From contig JACSSB010000210.1 in the NCBI GenBank assembly GCA_014879435.1, positions 1 through 19,449 of the forward strand: a stretch of 19,449 bases of DNA, given 5' to 3'. Positions 8,314-14,444 of the stretch are shown here, one piece after another. This DNA comes from Phycisphaerales bacterium (GTDB lineage Bacteria > Pseudomonadota > Gammaproteobacteria > Competibacterales > Competibacteraceae). The notes under the pieces are model-generated. The model was not told where the DNA came from, searched no databases, and saw only the letters and a list, made by a program, of their open reading frames with translations. A program made the translations under genes and the position numbers. The first letter of the stretch is position 1, and every line of letters begins with the position of its first letter.

Positions 8314-9090
8314 TCAATGAAGTTCGAGAGTGAATTCGGCGATCACTGGGGCGTGATCGGACGGGCGCTCCAGTCGGCGCGGGGTCTTGTCCACCCAACA
8401 GGCGGTACAAGTCGCGGCCAGTGCCGAGCTGAGCAAAAGATGATCGATGCGCAACCCTAGGTTGCGACGGAAGCTGGCGGCGCGGTAATCCCACCAGCTA
8501 AAGCTATTTTCTTCCTGTGGAAATTGTCGAAATGCGTCTTGAAGGCCCAAATCCAACAGTCGCCGGAATGCGGCCCGCTCGGCGTCGCTGCACAGGATAT
8601 GACCAGTCCAAGCGGCTGGATCGTGTACATCACGGTCTTCCGGCGCGATATTGAAATCGCCCAGCACCACCAATTGCGGATAGCGAATTAGCTCGGTTTC
8701 CAGCCACTGTGCCAGCTTGTCCAGCCAGTCCAGCTTGTAAGTATATTTGTCAGATCCGACGGATTGGCCGTTGGGAACATAGAGATTGATGATGCGTACT
8801 CCGCCAACGGTTGCAGCTAGCACTCGTCGCTGTGGGTCGCTTGATCCTGGCAGGTCGCTGAGGATTTCGCCGAGGGGTAACCGGCTGAGTACCGCGACCC
8901 CGTTATAGCTTTTCTGGCCAGAGAAAGCGGCCTGATAACCGGCACCTGCGAGATCGAGTGTCGGAAAATCGGGATCAATCAGTTTGGTTTCCTGCAAGGC
9001 CAGGAGGTCTGGCTCTTGATCGCGTAGCCAATCCAATACCTGCGGCAGACGTACTTTCAGGGAGTTGACGTTCCAGGTGGCGATTTTCAA
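8314..9090 (-). CDS. xthA: Exodeoxyribonuclease III (AP endonuclease family)
   Basis: Base-excision-repair enzyme: 3'-5' exonuclease, 3'-phosphatase and AP endonuclease. The 258-aa protein is full length for ExoIII. Metal and catalytic residues are visible in order: N7 (TWNVNS), E34 (LQETK), Y104 (NLYVPNG), D145 and N147 (GDFNIAP), D216 (LRIDHLL) and the terminal D245-H246 (SDHAP). The start is a TTG at 9090, giving MKIATWN, exactly where family members begin; no ATG or GTG is available in frame nearby, and a weak GGA lies about 9 nt upstream. The TTG may keep expression low. It is the first gene of the leftward run; the promoter should lie in 9091-9230, though I could not pick convincing -35/-10 boxes. 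Confidence 0.96.
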   Translation of the reverse strand: MKIATWNVNSLKVRLPQVLDWLRDQEPDLLALQETKLIDPDFPTLDLAGAGYQAAFSGQKSYNGVAVLSRLPLGEILSDLPGSSDPQRRVLAATVGGVRIINLYVPNGQSVGSDKYTYKLDWLDKLAQWLETELIRYPQLVVLGDFNIAPEDRDVHDPAAWTGHILCSDAERAAFRRLLDLGLQDAFRQFPQEENSFSWWDYRAASFRRNLGLRIDHLLLSSALAATCTACWVDKTPRRLERPSDHAPVIAEFTLELH

Positions 9091-9238
9091 CGCGCGTTTC
9101 CAGGCGATAATGAGAGTCTGAAAAAGTGACTGTGTGGATCTGAAGTGATGAAAAATGAATGAGCTGCGACAATTAAAGTTCTACGACAGCTCAAGTTCAT
9201 TGTGCCAGCAAACCGGCCAAAGCGGAAATTCCCAATGA

Positions 9239-9275
9239 GGATCGCCACGCGATTGTGGATGTCGCGTGGGCATCC
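9239..9275. repeat. Strong imperfect palindrome (12 paired bases, 9-nt loop)
   Basis: The arms GGAT(CG)CCACGCGA and TCGCGTGG(GC)ATCC pair as 8 bp plus 4 bp around a 2x2 mismatch, with the loop TTGTGGATG at 9253-9261. It lies about 105 bp upstream of the DUF3301 start. There is no T-tract after it on either strand, so a simple intrinsic terminator is unlikely. It may be an operator or an RNA hairpin in a long 5' leader. Confidence 0.6.
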
Positions 9276-9325
9276 AGGGTTGAAAAATGCGGGTGAGGGA
9301 CCACTTCGGAGCGGGTAGGCGTGGA

Positions 9326-9343
9326 CATCATTACATCATGATG
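9326..9343. repeat. CATCAT-N6-ATGATG inverted repeat
   Basis: Perfect 6-bp arms (9326-9331 and 9338-9343) lie 37 bp before the DUF3301 ATG, a position suited to an operator. At this length it could be chance. Confidence 0.3.
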
Positions 9344-9380
9344 GGGTGCATTTTCGTCGATTCAATGGGATGGTTTGTTT

Positions 9381-9704
9381 ATGAGTTTTTTTACGTTGGT
9401 CGGCATACTCGCGGTGATGGGACTCGGTCTATGGTTTTGGCGCGACAGTCTCGGTGCTCGTGAGCAGGCACGCAGCGCCAGTGCGCGTGTCTGTCAGCGA
9501 AGCGGGGTGCAGTTGTTGGACGATACCGTGGCATTGGAGCGGCTGTGGTTGCGCCGTGATCGTGATGGCCGGTTCAAGCTGGAGCGATTGTACGTATTCG
9601 AATTCACCGATACTGGTCTGCGCCGCCAGGTTGGCAGCGTGTTGCTGGTCGGCTGGCGGGTGGAAGTGGTGCAGATGGAAGGTGATGACCTGTTGCTGCC
9701 ATGA
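9381..9704 (+). CDS. DUF3301 family small membrane-anchored protein
   Basis: A 107-aa protein with one N-terminal transmembrane segment (FFTLVGILAVMGLGLWFW, about 3-20), then the conserved DUF3301 run: WRDSLGAREQA (20-30), ACQRSGVQLLDDTVAL-like stretch (38-53), RLWLRRDRDGRFKLERLYVFEFTDTG-like strands (55-80) and a closing hydrophobic strand. The family is largely gammaproteobacterial and of unknown function; the soluble part would face the cytoplasm if the arginine-rich region after the helix obeys the positive-inside rule. Start: the ATG at 9381 begins the helix; a TTG 6 nt earlier is in frame but less likely. The ribosome-binding site is weak (GGGATGG 8-14 nt upstream). It stands alone between two large spacers. 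Confidence 0.85.
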   Translation: MSFFTLVGILAVMGLGLWFWRDSLGAREQARSASARVCQRSGVQLLDDTVALERLWLRRDRDGRFKLERLYVFEFTDTGLRRQVGSVLLVGWRVEVVQMEGDDLLLP

Positions 9705-9852
9705 GCACCTGAGTTGTAATTTAGTAGTAACGGGCCATATATTTTTTAAATAATTATATTAATCATATAGTTATTTTTAATTTTTTATTTAATTGCCTAT
9801 TTCCACCTATCATTCGACCAGTGAATCGGTACACTGAATAGGTTTAAACACG

Positions 9853-9877
9853 CACCTTGGTAGTTTCGAACGAGGTG
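9853..9877 (+). promoter_or_regulatory. Leader hairpin 1 (predicted)
   Basis: CACCT (9853-9857) pairs with AGGTG (9873-9877), and inside it GTT (9863-9865) pairs with AAC (9869-9871) around a TCG loop. The inner part contains the palindrome TTCGAA, so a protein-binding site is an alternative. Confidence 0.4.
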
Positions 9878-9886
9878 TATCCACGC

Positions 9887-9924
9887 TTTCAGCAGGGATC
9901 GATATAGGATCTCTATCGCTGAAA
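9887..9924 (+). promoter_or_regulatory. Leader hairpin 2 (predicted), perfect 7-bp arms
   Basis: TTTCAGC (9887-9893) is the exact reverse complement of GCTGAAA (9918-9924). Inside, GATA (9901-9904) can pair with TATC (9914-9917) directly stacked on the 3' side, leaving a 7-nt bulge on the 5' side. No U-tract follows that would mark a terminator. Confidence 0.45.
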
Positions 9925-9973
9925 AATCTTGCGTCCGCAGGGTCTTGCACAGAGCAGGTCGTTGCAAAAGAGA

Positions 9974-10026
9974 CGGTTCGATAGGGAGCCGTGAGGGTAT
10001 CTCGCGGAGTCCTTCGACAACCGGAG
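9974..10026 (+). promoter_or_regulatory. Leader hairpin 3 abutting the Shine-Dalgarno of the BCCT gene
   Basis: A long imperfect hairpin: CGGTT/AACCG (9974-9978 with 10019-10023), CGA/TCG, AGG/CCT, then a 3x3 internal loop (GAG/AGT), and an apical 7-bp stem CCGTGAG/CTCGCGG (9989-9995 with 10001-10007, one G-U) closed by GGTAT. The ribosome-binding site GGAG (10023-10026) shares its first G with the base of the stem and is 7 nt from the ATG at 10034. Pairing breathing or rearrangement could thus tune translation of the carrier. Confidence 0.5.
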
Positions 10027-10033
10027 ATCTGAT

Positions 10034-11593
10034 ATGCAAACAACCCCCTCTCGTTTCAACACCGTATTGATTATTTCCTTAGCACTGAGCTTTGGCATCG
10101 GCGGGTGGGGCATCATCGCCCCGCAACAGATGACTGAAGTATGTCTCGGTATCACCGGTTATGCGCTGAAAAGCCTGGATTGGTTTTTCCTGAGCATGTG
10201 CACTGGGTTTTTGATTCTGGGTATTTTTCTGGCTTTTGGCCCCTATGGGCATTTGAAGTTGGGCAGGGACGATGAAGAGCCAGAATTTTCGACGCTATCT
10301 TGGTTAGCGATGCTATTTGCCGGTGGCATGGGGGCGGGCTTGATGTTTTGGGGTGCCGCCGAACCCATGTATCACTATTATTCACCGCCGGGACAGGAGG
10401 GTTTAACCCCGGAAGCAGCGCGGACGGCCATGGTGATCACCAACCTACATTGGGGTCTGCATGCCTGGTCCATTTATGCGATCTGTGCCTTGGTGATCGC
10501 GTATTTCGGGTTCCGGCTGAATAGGCCCGCCTTGATCTCGGCGCCGATCCGTTATGCCTTTGGTGCTAAAAATAGTCGCCAACTCAATTTTTGGTGCAAT
10601 ACCGCCGATATCATCGGGGTGCTGGCAGTGATTTTTGGTTTGGCGGGTTCGTTGACCATGGGTATTTTGCAGGTGCGATCTGGATTGACGGAGGTTTTCG
10701 GCATTCCCGATACGCACACCGTAAGCATCATCATCCTGGCCTTCATGACCGTGACTTTCCTGGTTTCGGCGAGTACCGGTGTGGATAAAGGGATTAAGAT
10801 TCTCAGTAATATCAACATGATTATCGCGTTATTGATCATGTTTATTATTATCTTTTTGGGGCCAACCGTTTTTATCTTCCAGACCTTCATCAACACCATC
10901 GGCGATTATTTCAGCCAGTTGCTGGATATCTCCTTTCGGATGTATCCCTATGAAGGGCTGGATGATTGGACGCAGAGTTGGACCCTGACTTACTTCATCT
11001 GGTGGCTAGCTTGGGGGCCGTTTGTCGGTATTTTCATCGCACGGATCAGCCGAGGGCGCACCATTCGCCAATTCTGTATTGGAGTGATCCTGCTACCGAC
11101 ACTTTTTTCCATGCTGTGGTTTTCGGCATTTGGTGGAGCTGGCTTTTATATCGAGATGTACGGTGGTGGTGGCATCGCCGAACTGATTTTTGAAGACGTC
11201 AACCGCGCACTGTTTGCCCTGTTGGGTTATTTCCCGCTGAGTTCCGTACTCAATGTGTTGGCGGTCTGTCTGGTCTTCGTGTTTCTGGTCACCAGCGCGG
11301 ATTCGGGAACCTTCGTGGTCAGCATGATGACCAGTAACGGTCAGCTCAATCCGAGCACTCGACTCAAATTGACTTGGGGTACGCTCATCGCGGTGATTGC
11401 TGCAGCAGTGTTGTTCTCTGGCAGTGCCACGGTTGCCAAAGCGATGGCGATTACAGGTGCGGTGCCTTTCTCCTTGGTCCTTTGTCTGCAAGTGGTGGCC
11501 TTTCTACGCACTATCCGGCTGGAAAAATCTGGCATGGCGCCCCATCAAGATCAGGCTGAAACCTTGTTGCAAGCCACAGAAGAATCGCGCTAA
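10034..11593 (+). CDS. BCCT-family betaine/choline/carnitine-type transporter
   Basis: Inner-membrane secondary carrier for a quaternary ammonium or sulfonium compound (glycine betaine, choline, carnitine, DMSP), 519 aa, about 12 helices. Family motifs: GGMGAGLMFWGAAEP (97-111) in TM3, the tryptophan-rich TM8 segment WTLTYFIWWLAWGPFVG with W323, W324, W327 followed by ARISRGRTIRQF (336-347), and FLVTSADSGTF (417-427) in TM10. The F-x-x-T-S pattern there and A/M in TM3 match the residues that build the Na2 site in BetP, so sodium coupling is likely; the substrate cannot be read from this. N- and C-terminal tails are short (about 10 and 30 residues), so a BetP-like osmosensory tail is not evident. 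GGAG lies 7 nt upstream of the ATG at 10034, after a structured leader. The next gene follows by 11 bp and encodes a binding protein, an unusual partner for a BCCT carrier. Confidence 0.95.
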   Translation: MQTTPSRFNTVLIISLALSFGIGGWGIIAPQQMTEVCLGITGYALKSLDWFFLSMCTGFLILGIFLAFGPYGHLKLGRDDEEPEFSTLSWLAMLFAGGMGAGLMFWGAAEPMYHYYSPPGQEGLTPEAARTAMVITNLHWGLHAWSIYAICALVIAYFGFRLNRPALISAPIRYAFGAKNSRQLNFWCNTADIIGVLAVIFGLAGSLTMGILQVRSGLTEVFGIPDTHTVSIIILAFMTVTFLVSASTGVDKGIKILSNINMIIALLIMFIIIFLGPTVFIFQTFINTIGDYFSQLLDISFRMYPYEGLDDWTQSWTLTYFIWWLAWGPFVGIFIARISRGRTIRQFCIGVILLPTLFSMLWFSAFGGAGFYIEMYGGGGIAELIFEDVNRALFALLGYFPLSSVLNVLAVCLVFVFLVTSADSGTFVVSMMTSNGQLNPSTRLKLTWGTLIAVIAAAVLFSGSATVAKAMAITGAVPFSLVLCLQVVAFLRTIRLEKSGMAPHQDQAETLLQATEESR

Positions 11594-11604
11594 GGAGAAG
11601 CCTA

Positions 11605-13476
11605 ATGATGAAAAAAATAACGATTCTTTTGGTCATGATGACCCTGACTTTTCTGGTCAGCAGTTGCGAAGAAAGCAAGAAGCCGGTGCGTATCGGTTCC
11701 AAGGATTTCTCCGAGCAATACCTGTTGGCTGAAATCATGGCGCAACTCATTGAGCAATCGGGAATTCCTGTAAAGCGCTCAATTCCTTATGGCGATACCT
11801 TCCTCAATCAGGAAGCGCTCAAGCGTGGCGATCTTGATCTCTATGCCGAATACGACGGTACTGGTCTTGTACTGCTAGGCCAACCGCCGATGCACGATGG
11901 GGATCGAGCCTATGCGCGGGTGAAGGAATTGTTCGCCCCGCTGGGCTTGGAGTGGCAAGGACGCTTTGGCTTTTCCAATGAATATGTATTGCTGATGCGC
12001 AGCAAGCAAGCCTTGGCTACCAACACCAAAACCATTAGCGATTTGCTGAACTGGTCCTCACCACCGCGCTTCGCCGTGGACTCACAGTTTTTGGAGCGCC
12101 CGCTGGATGGTTATGCCGCGCTCTTGCGTCGTTATGGGCTGGTTCCGCAAGAAAAGCCGCTGGTGTTCAAGGAAGGGGAGAAGCAGAAGATCTATGAAGC
12201 CCTTTTGGACGATAAGGTTGATGTCGTCGAAGGCTTTTCCACCGACGGTCAAATCGCCGATTTCGGTCTCACCGTACTGGAGGACGATCTCGGCTTTTTT
12301 CCCGTTTACGAGCCTGCACCGTTGGTACGGCAAAGCACGCTGGAACGTTATCCAGAACTGGCTACGGTGCTGAATCAACTCAAAGGGATCATTACGGTCG
12401 ATGCCATGCGTGAGATGAACAAGGCCGTGGAGCTGGAAGGCCGAGATTACAAGCTGGTGGCACGGCGATTTCTAGTCGATCATCAGTTGGCGACCACTTC
12501 GCAGGAACTGACCAAAGCAGAGGAATTGGTACTGGCCATCGGTCAATGGGATGATGTGGAACTCAGTGTCGGTAAGGCCATGCGCGCAGTGCGTAAAGCC
12601 TTTCCGACCCGCCGAATCACGCTGGTCCGTAGTCCTGGACCCATGAGCCAAATGCTGGAGGGCAAGACCCGTTTGGCCTTGGTGGGAGCGGAAGCCTTTT
12701 TTGAACTGAAAGGGGTGTTTCCAGAACCGATAACGACGGCCGAAGCGCTGGGTGTGGTGGGTTATCGGCTGGCGCATGTGCTGACGGTTCCCGGTGGTGC
12801 CGAAGATCTCAGCCAGATGAAACGGCTGGGCGTTGGACCGAAGCACAGCGCAGCCCATCGTACCGCACAAATGGCGCTGACCTCATTGGGCTTGATGGAG
12901 CAGATCGAATTCGTATTCGATACCGATTTCGATGCGCAAGTGGCGGCGTTACGTGAGGATAAGTTGGATGGTGTATTTCTCATGGTCGAACCGGGTCATG
13001 CGGCGCTCACTGCCCAAATGAACCAGGGTGGACTGCAGTTGGTGCCCATCAAAGAGTGGGGCGAGGGGAATAATTTATTCCGCTTTCCTTTCCTGCGGCT
13101 GGCGCGAATTCCCGCGAATACCTACAAGGATCAAACGGAGCCTGTGGAGACTTTGAGTGCGCAGACGGTACTGGCAGGCCCTTCGCCGCAGCCGGATGCT
13201 ATTGGCAGTCGAGGCCCTGCGATTATCATGGGAGCGCGGACCCAGCCTATTTCCGATAGTGCGATTCTTAATCTGGATAAATCATTGGATAGGAATGAGA
13301 AAATCGATCCAACGCTGCCTTCTGCGTCTGTGCTGCGTCCAAAAAAGGAATCCAAAGCGAAAGGGATTGAACTCAAACCGGCCATTTCTTTCACCAATCT
13401 GGTTGTCATTCTCCTGATCATTTATATGATCTATTTGTTTCAGCAGGAAAATCCCAAGAAAAAGAAAGCGCATTGA
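11605..13476 (+). CDS. Two-domain solute-binding lipoprotein (OpuC/OsmF-type plus TAXI-like) with C-terminal membrane anchor
   Basis: A 623-aa exported protein. Residues 1-21 are a lipoprotein signal (MMKK, hydrophobic core, lipobox V-S-S-C21). Residues 27-300 look like the OpuCC/OsmF/ProX quaternary-ammonium-binding domain: VRIGSKDFSEQYLLAEI (28-44), GDLDLYAEYDGTGL (75-88), and a VDVVEGFSTDGQI motif (205-217). Residues about 315-530 look like a TAXI (TRAP-associated immunogenic) binding protein: LVGAEAFFEL (359-368), QVAALREDKLDGVF-type segment (445-458), and RIPANTYKDQTEPVETL (501-517), close to the TAXI hallmark IPAGTYPGQ..PV.T. A low-complexity linker (530-590) leads to a helix (about 594-612) and a KKKK tail, which predicts a cytoplasmic C-terminus. 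Start ATG 11605 has AAGGAG 7 nt upstream, overlapping the stop of the BCCT gene. No ABC ATPase, permease or TRAP DctQ/M is adjacent. First domain confident; second moderately so. Confidence 0.85.
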   Translation: MMKKITILLVMMTLTFLVSSCEESKKPVRIGSKDFSEQYLLAEIMAQLIEQSGIPVKRSIPYGDTFLNQEALKRGDLDLYAEYDGTGLVLLGQPPMHDGDRAYARVKELFAPLGLEWQGRFGFSNEYVLLMRSKQALATNTKTISDLLNWSSPPRFAVDSQFLERPLDGYAALLRRYGLVPQEKPLVFKEGEKQKIYEALLDDKVDVVEGFSTDGQIADFGLTVLEDDLGFFPVYEPAPLVRQSTLERYPELATVLNQLKGIITVDAMREMNKAVELEGRDYKLVARRFLVDHQLATTSQELTKAEELVLAIGQWDDVELSVGKAMRAVRKAFPTRRITLVRSPGPMSQMLEGKTRLALVGAEAFFELKGVFPEPITTAEALGVVGYRLAHVLTVPGGAEDLSQMKRLGVGPKHSAAHRTAQMALTSLGLMEQIEFVFDTDFDAQVAALREDKLDGVFLMVEPGHAALTAQMNQGGLQLVPIKEWGEGNNLFRFPFLRLARIPANTYKDQTEPVETLSAQTVLAGPSPQPDAIGSRGPAIIMGARTQPISDSAILNLDKSLDRNEKIDPTLPSASVLRPKKESKAKGIELKPAISFTNLVVILLIIYMIYLFQQENPKKKKAH

Positions 13477-13477
13477 G

Positions 13478-13491
13478 CGCTTGATAAAGCG
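13478..13491 (+). terminator. Small hairpin after the binding-protein gene (weak terminator or attenuator)
   Basis: CGCTT (13478-13482) and AAGCG (13487-13491) pair around a GATA loop immediately after the stop codon. The following bases (TCTTGCATATTGTT) are only partly T-rich, so termination would be weak at best and read-through into the next gene is plausible. Confidence 0.3.
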
Positions 13492-13523
13492 TCTTGCATA
13501 TTGTTATCCCCGGAGGGAACACG

Positions 13524-14300
13524 ATGGATTACCAGGACATTCTGTACACCGCTGAAAATGGTGTGGCGACCATCACCATTAACCGTCCCGAAAAATACAA
13601 CGCCTTTCGCGGCCAAACCTGCGAGGAATTGATCCATGCCTTCCAGCAGGCGGGTTGGAATCGCTCGATTGGGGTGATCGTGCTGACCGGCGCCGGAGAT
13701 AAAGCGTTTTGCACCGGTGGCGATCAGTCGGCGCACGAAGGTCACTACGATGGACGCGGAGTGATCGGGTTGCCACTGGAAGAGTTGCAGAATGTGATTC
13801 GTGACGTACCCAAGCCGGTTATCGCCAAGGTACGCGGTTATGCTATCGGGGGTGGCCACGTGTTGGCGCTACTGTGCGATCTCACTCTCGCCGCCGAATC
13901 GGCGCGCTTTGGTCAGGTTGGTCCCAAGGTCGGTTCGGTGGACCCCGGTTTTGGCACCGCCTACATGGCGCGGGTGATCGGCGAGAAGCGGGCGCGGGAA
14001 GTGTGGTATCTCTGCCGTCAGTACACGGCGGCGGAAGCGGTAGAGATGGGCTTGGCCAATAAGGCGGTGCCCGATGCGGAACTGGACGCCGAAGTGGCGC
14101 GCTGGTGTGCAGAAATTCTGGAAAAAAGCCCGACCGCACTGGCTTTGGCCAAGCGCTCCTTCAATACCGATACCGCTCACATCGCTGGGATCTCCGCGCT
14201 GGGTTTACAGGCGGTGAGCCTGTTCTATGGCACTGAGGAATCCCAAGAAGGGGTGCGCGCCTTTCAGGAGAAGCGCAAGCCCCGGTTTCGTGAGCGCTAA
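13524..14300 (+). CDS. badI: Crotonase-family enzyme, BadI-like 2-ketocyclohexanecarboxyl-CoA hydrolase
   Basis: A 258-aa crotonase. BadI opens the alicyclic ring of 2-ketocyclohexane-1-carboxyl-CoA to pimelyl-CoA in anaerobic benzoate/cyclohexanecarboxylate degradation; MenB, its close relative, closes the naphthoate ring. Seen here: TINRPEKYNAFRG (18-30), FCTGGDQSAHEGHYDGRG (62-79), DVPKPVIAKVRGYAIGGGHVL (94-114, oxyanion-hole region), GQVGPKVGSVDPGFGTAY (130-147, with D140) and EEKRKPRF-type C-terminus (248-255). The HEGHYDGRG segment and GLPLEEL match R. palustris BadI as I remember it better than MenB, where this loop differs; MenB remains the main alternative. Start ATG 13524 has a perfect GGAGG 7 nt upstream. 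It sits 47 bp after the binding-protein gene, possibly in the same transcript, but no other bad/ali genes are near except the distant acyl-CoA dehydrogenase. Confidence 0.8.
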   Translation: MDYQDILYTAENGVATITINRPEKYNAFRGQTCEELIHAFQQAGWNRSIGVIVLTGAGDKAFCTGGDQSAHEGHYDGRGVIGLPLEELQNVIRDVPKPVIAKVRGYAIGGGHVLALLCDLTLAAESARFGQVGPKVGSVDPGFGTAYMARVIGEKRAREVWYLCRQYTAAEAVEMGLANKAVPDAELDAEVARWCAEILEKSPTALALAKRSFNTDTAHIAGISALGLQAVSLFYGTEESQEGVRAFQEKRKPRFRER

Positions 14301-14324
14301 GTCTAAAGCTCCACCACAGAGATC

Positions 14325-14390
14325 GTCACTCCCGCGCAGGCGGGAGTCCAGACCCAAAGCCTCTTGGATTCCCGATTTTGCGGGAATGAC
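14325..14390. repeat. REPIN-like palindromic element, copy 1
   Basis: A 66-bp element opening with GTCA and ending with TGAC, made of two hairpins: CTCCCGCGCAGGCGGGAG (14329-14346) and ATTCCC/GGGAAT (14369-14388), joined by a CCAGA...TTGGA section. It aligns with the element at 17885-17954, including the ends, the GGGA-CCAGA block and the TGGATTCCCG...GCGGGAATGAC half. This GTCATTCCCGCG...GCGGGAAT type is widespread as REP/REPIN repeats. Lying between convergent genes, it could also stop transcripts from both sides. A further ATTAGG/CCTAAT pair follows at 14391-14413. Confidence 0.75.
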
Positions 14391-14444
14391 ATTAGGCGAT
14401 TGATTGTCCTAATCATTATGATGAGGCGATCACACATCGTCACC

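Larger units (their letters stand above)
9091..9380. promoter_or_regulatory. Divergent intergenic region between xthA and the DUF3301 gene
   Basis: This 290-bp spacer should hold promoters for the leftward xthA run and for the rightward DUF3301 gene. No confident -35/-10 pair was found on either strand. Two inverted repeats lie in its right half, listed separately: a strong hairpin at 9239-9275 and a short CATCAT/ATGATG palindrome at 9326-9343. Confidence 0.5.
9705..10033 (+). promoter_or_regulatory. AT-rich promoter region and long leader of the BCCT gene
   Basis: This 329-bp gene-free stretch has two parts. Bases 9718-9800 are strikingly AT-rich compared with the flanks and could be an UP-element or DNA-bending region. 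A possible -10 (TATCAT, 9808-9813) follows, with no good -35. From about 9819 to 10023 the DNA is GC-normal and packed with inverted repeats: CAGTG/CACTG (9819-9836), CACCT/AGGTG with inner GTT/AAC (9853-9877), TTTCAGC/GCTGAAA (9887-9924) and the long hairpin at 9974-10023. The pattern suggests a structured 5' leader of roughly 200 nt. I do not recognise a known riboswitch core. Confidence 0.5.

Noticed and set aside
8303..8494. Upstream extension of the rmlB gene to 8494
   Set aside because: Overlaps the 3' end of xthA, and RmlB proteins start just before the Rossmann motif, as from 8302.
9887..9924. Intrinsic terminator upstream of the BCCT gene
   Set aside because: The hairpin has perfect arms, but the following bases (AATCTTGCG) lack a T-tract.
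9853..10026. Known riboswitch (glycine, TPP, SAM/SAH, c-di-GMP, fluoride, guanidine) in the BCCT leader
   Set aside because: None of the conserved core sequences I know for these classes is present; kept only as an unclassified structured leader.
11605..13476. Component of an ABC betaine importer (OpuC/ProU)
   Set aside because: No ATPase or permease gene is adjacent, and the protein has an extra domain and C-terminal helix; the neighbour is a BCCT secondary carrier.
13524..14300. MenB (1,4-dihydroxy-2-naphthoyl-CoA synthase)
   Set aside because: The GGDQS and CDLT regions fit both enzymes, but the HEGHYDGRG-IGLPLEEL loop is BadI-like and no men genes are near; kept as the main alternative.
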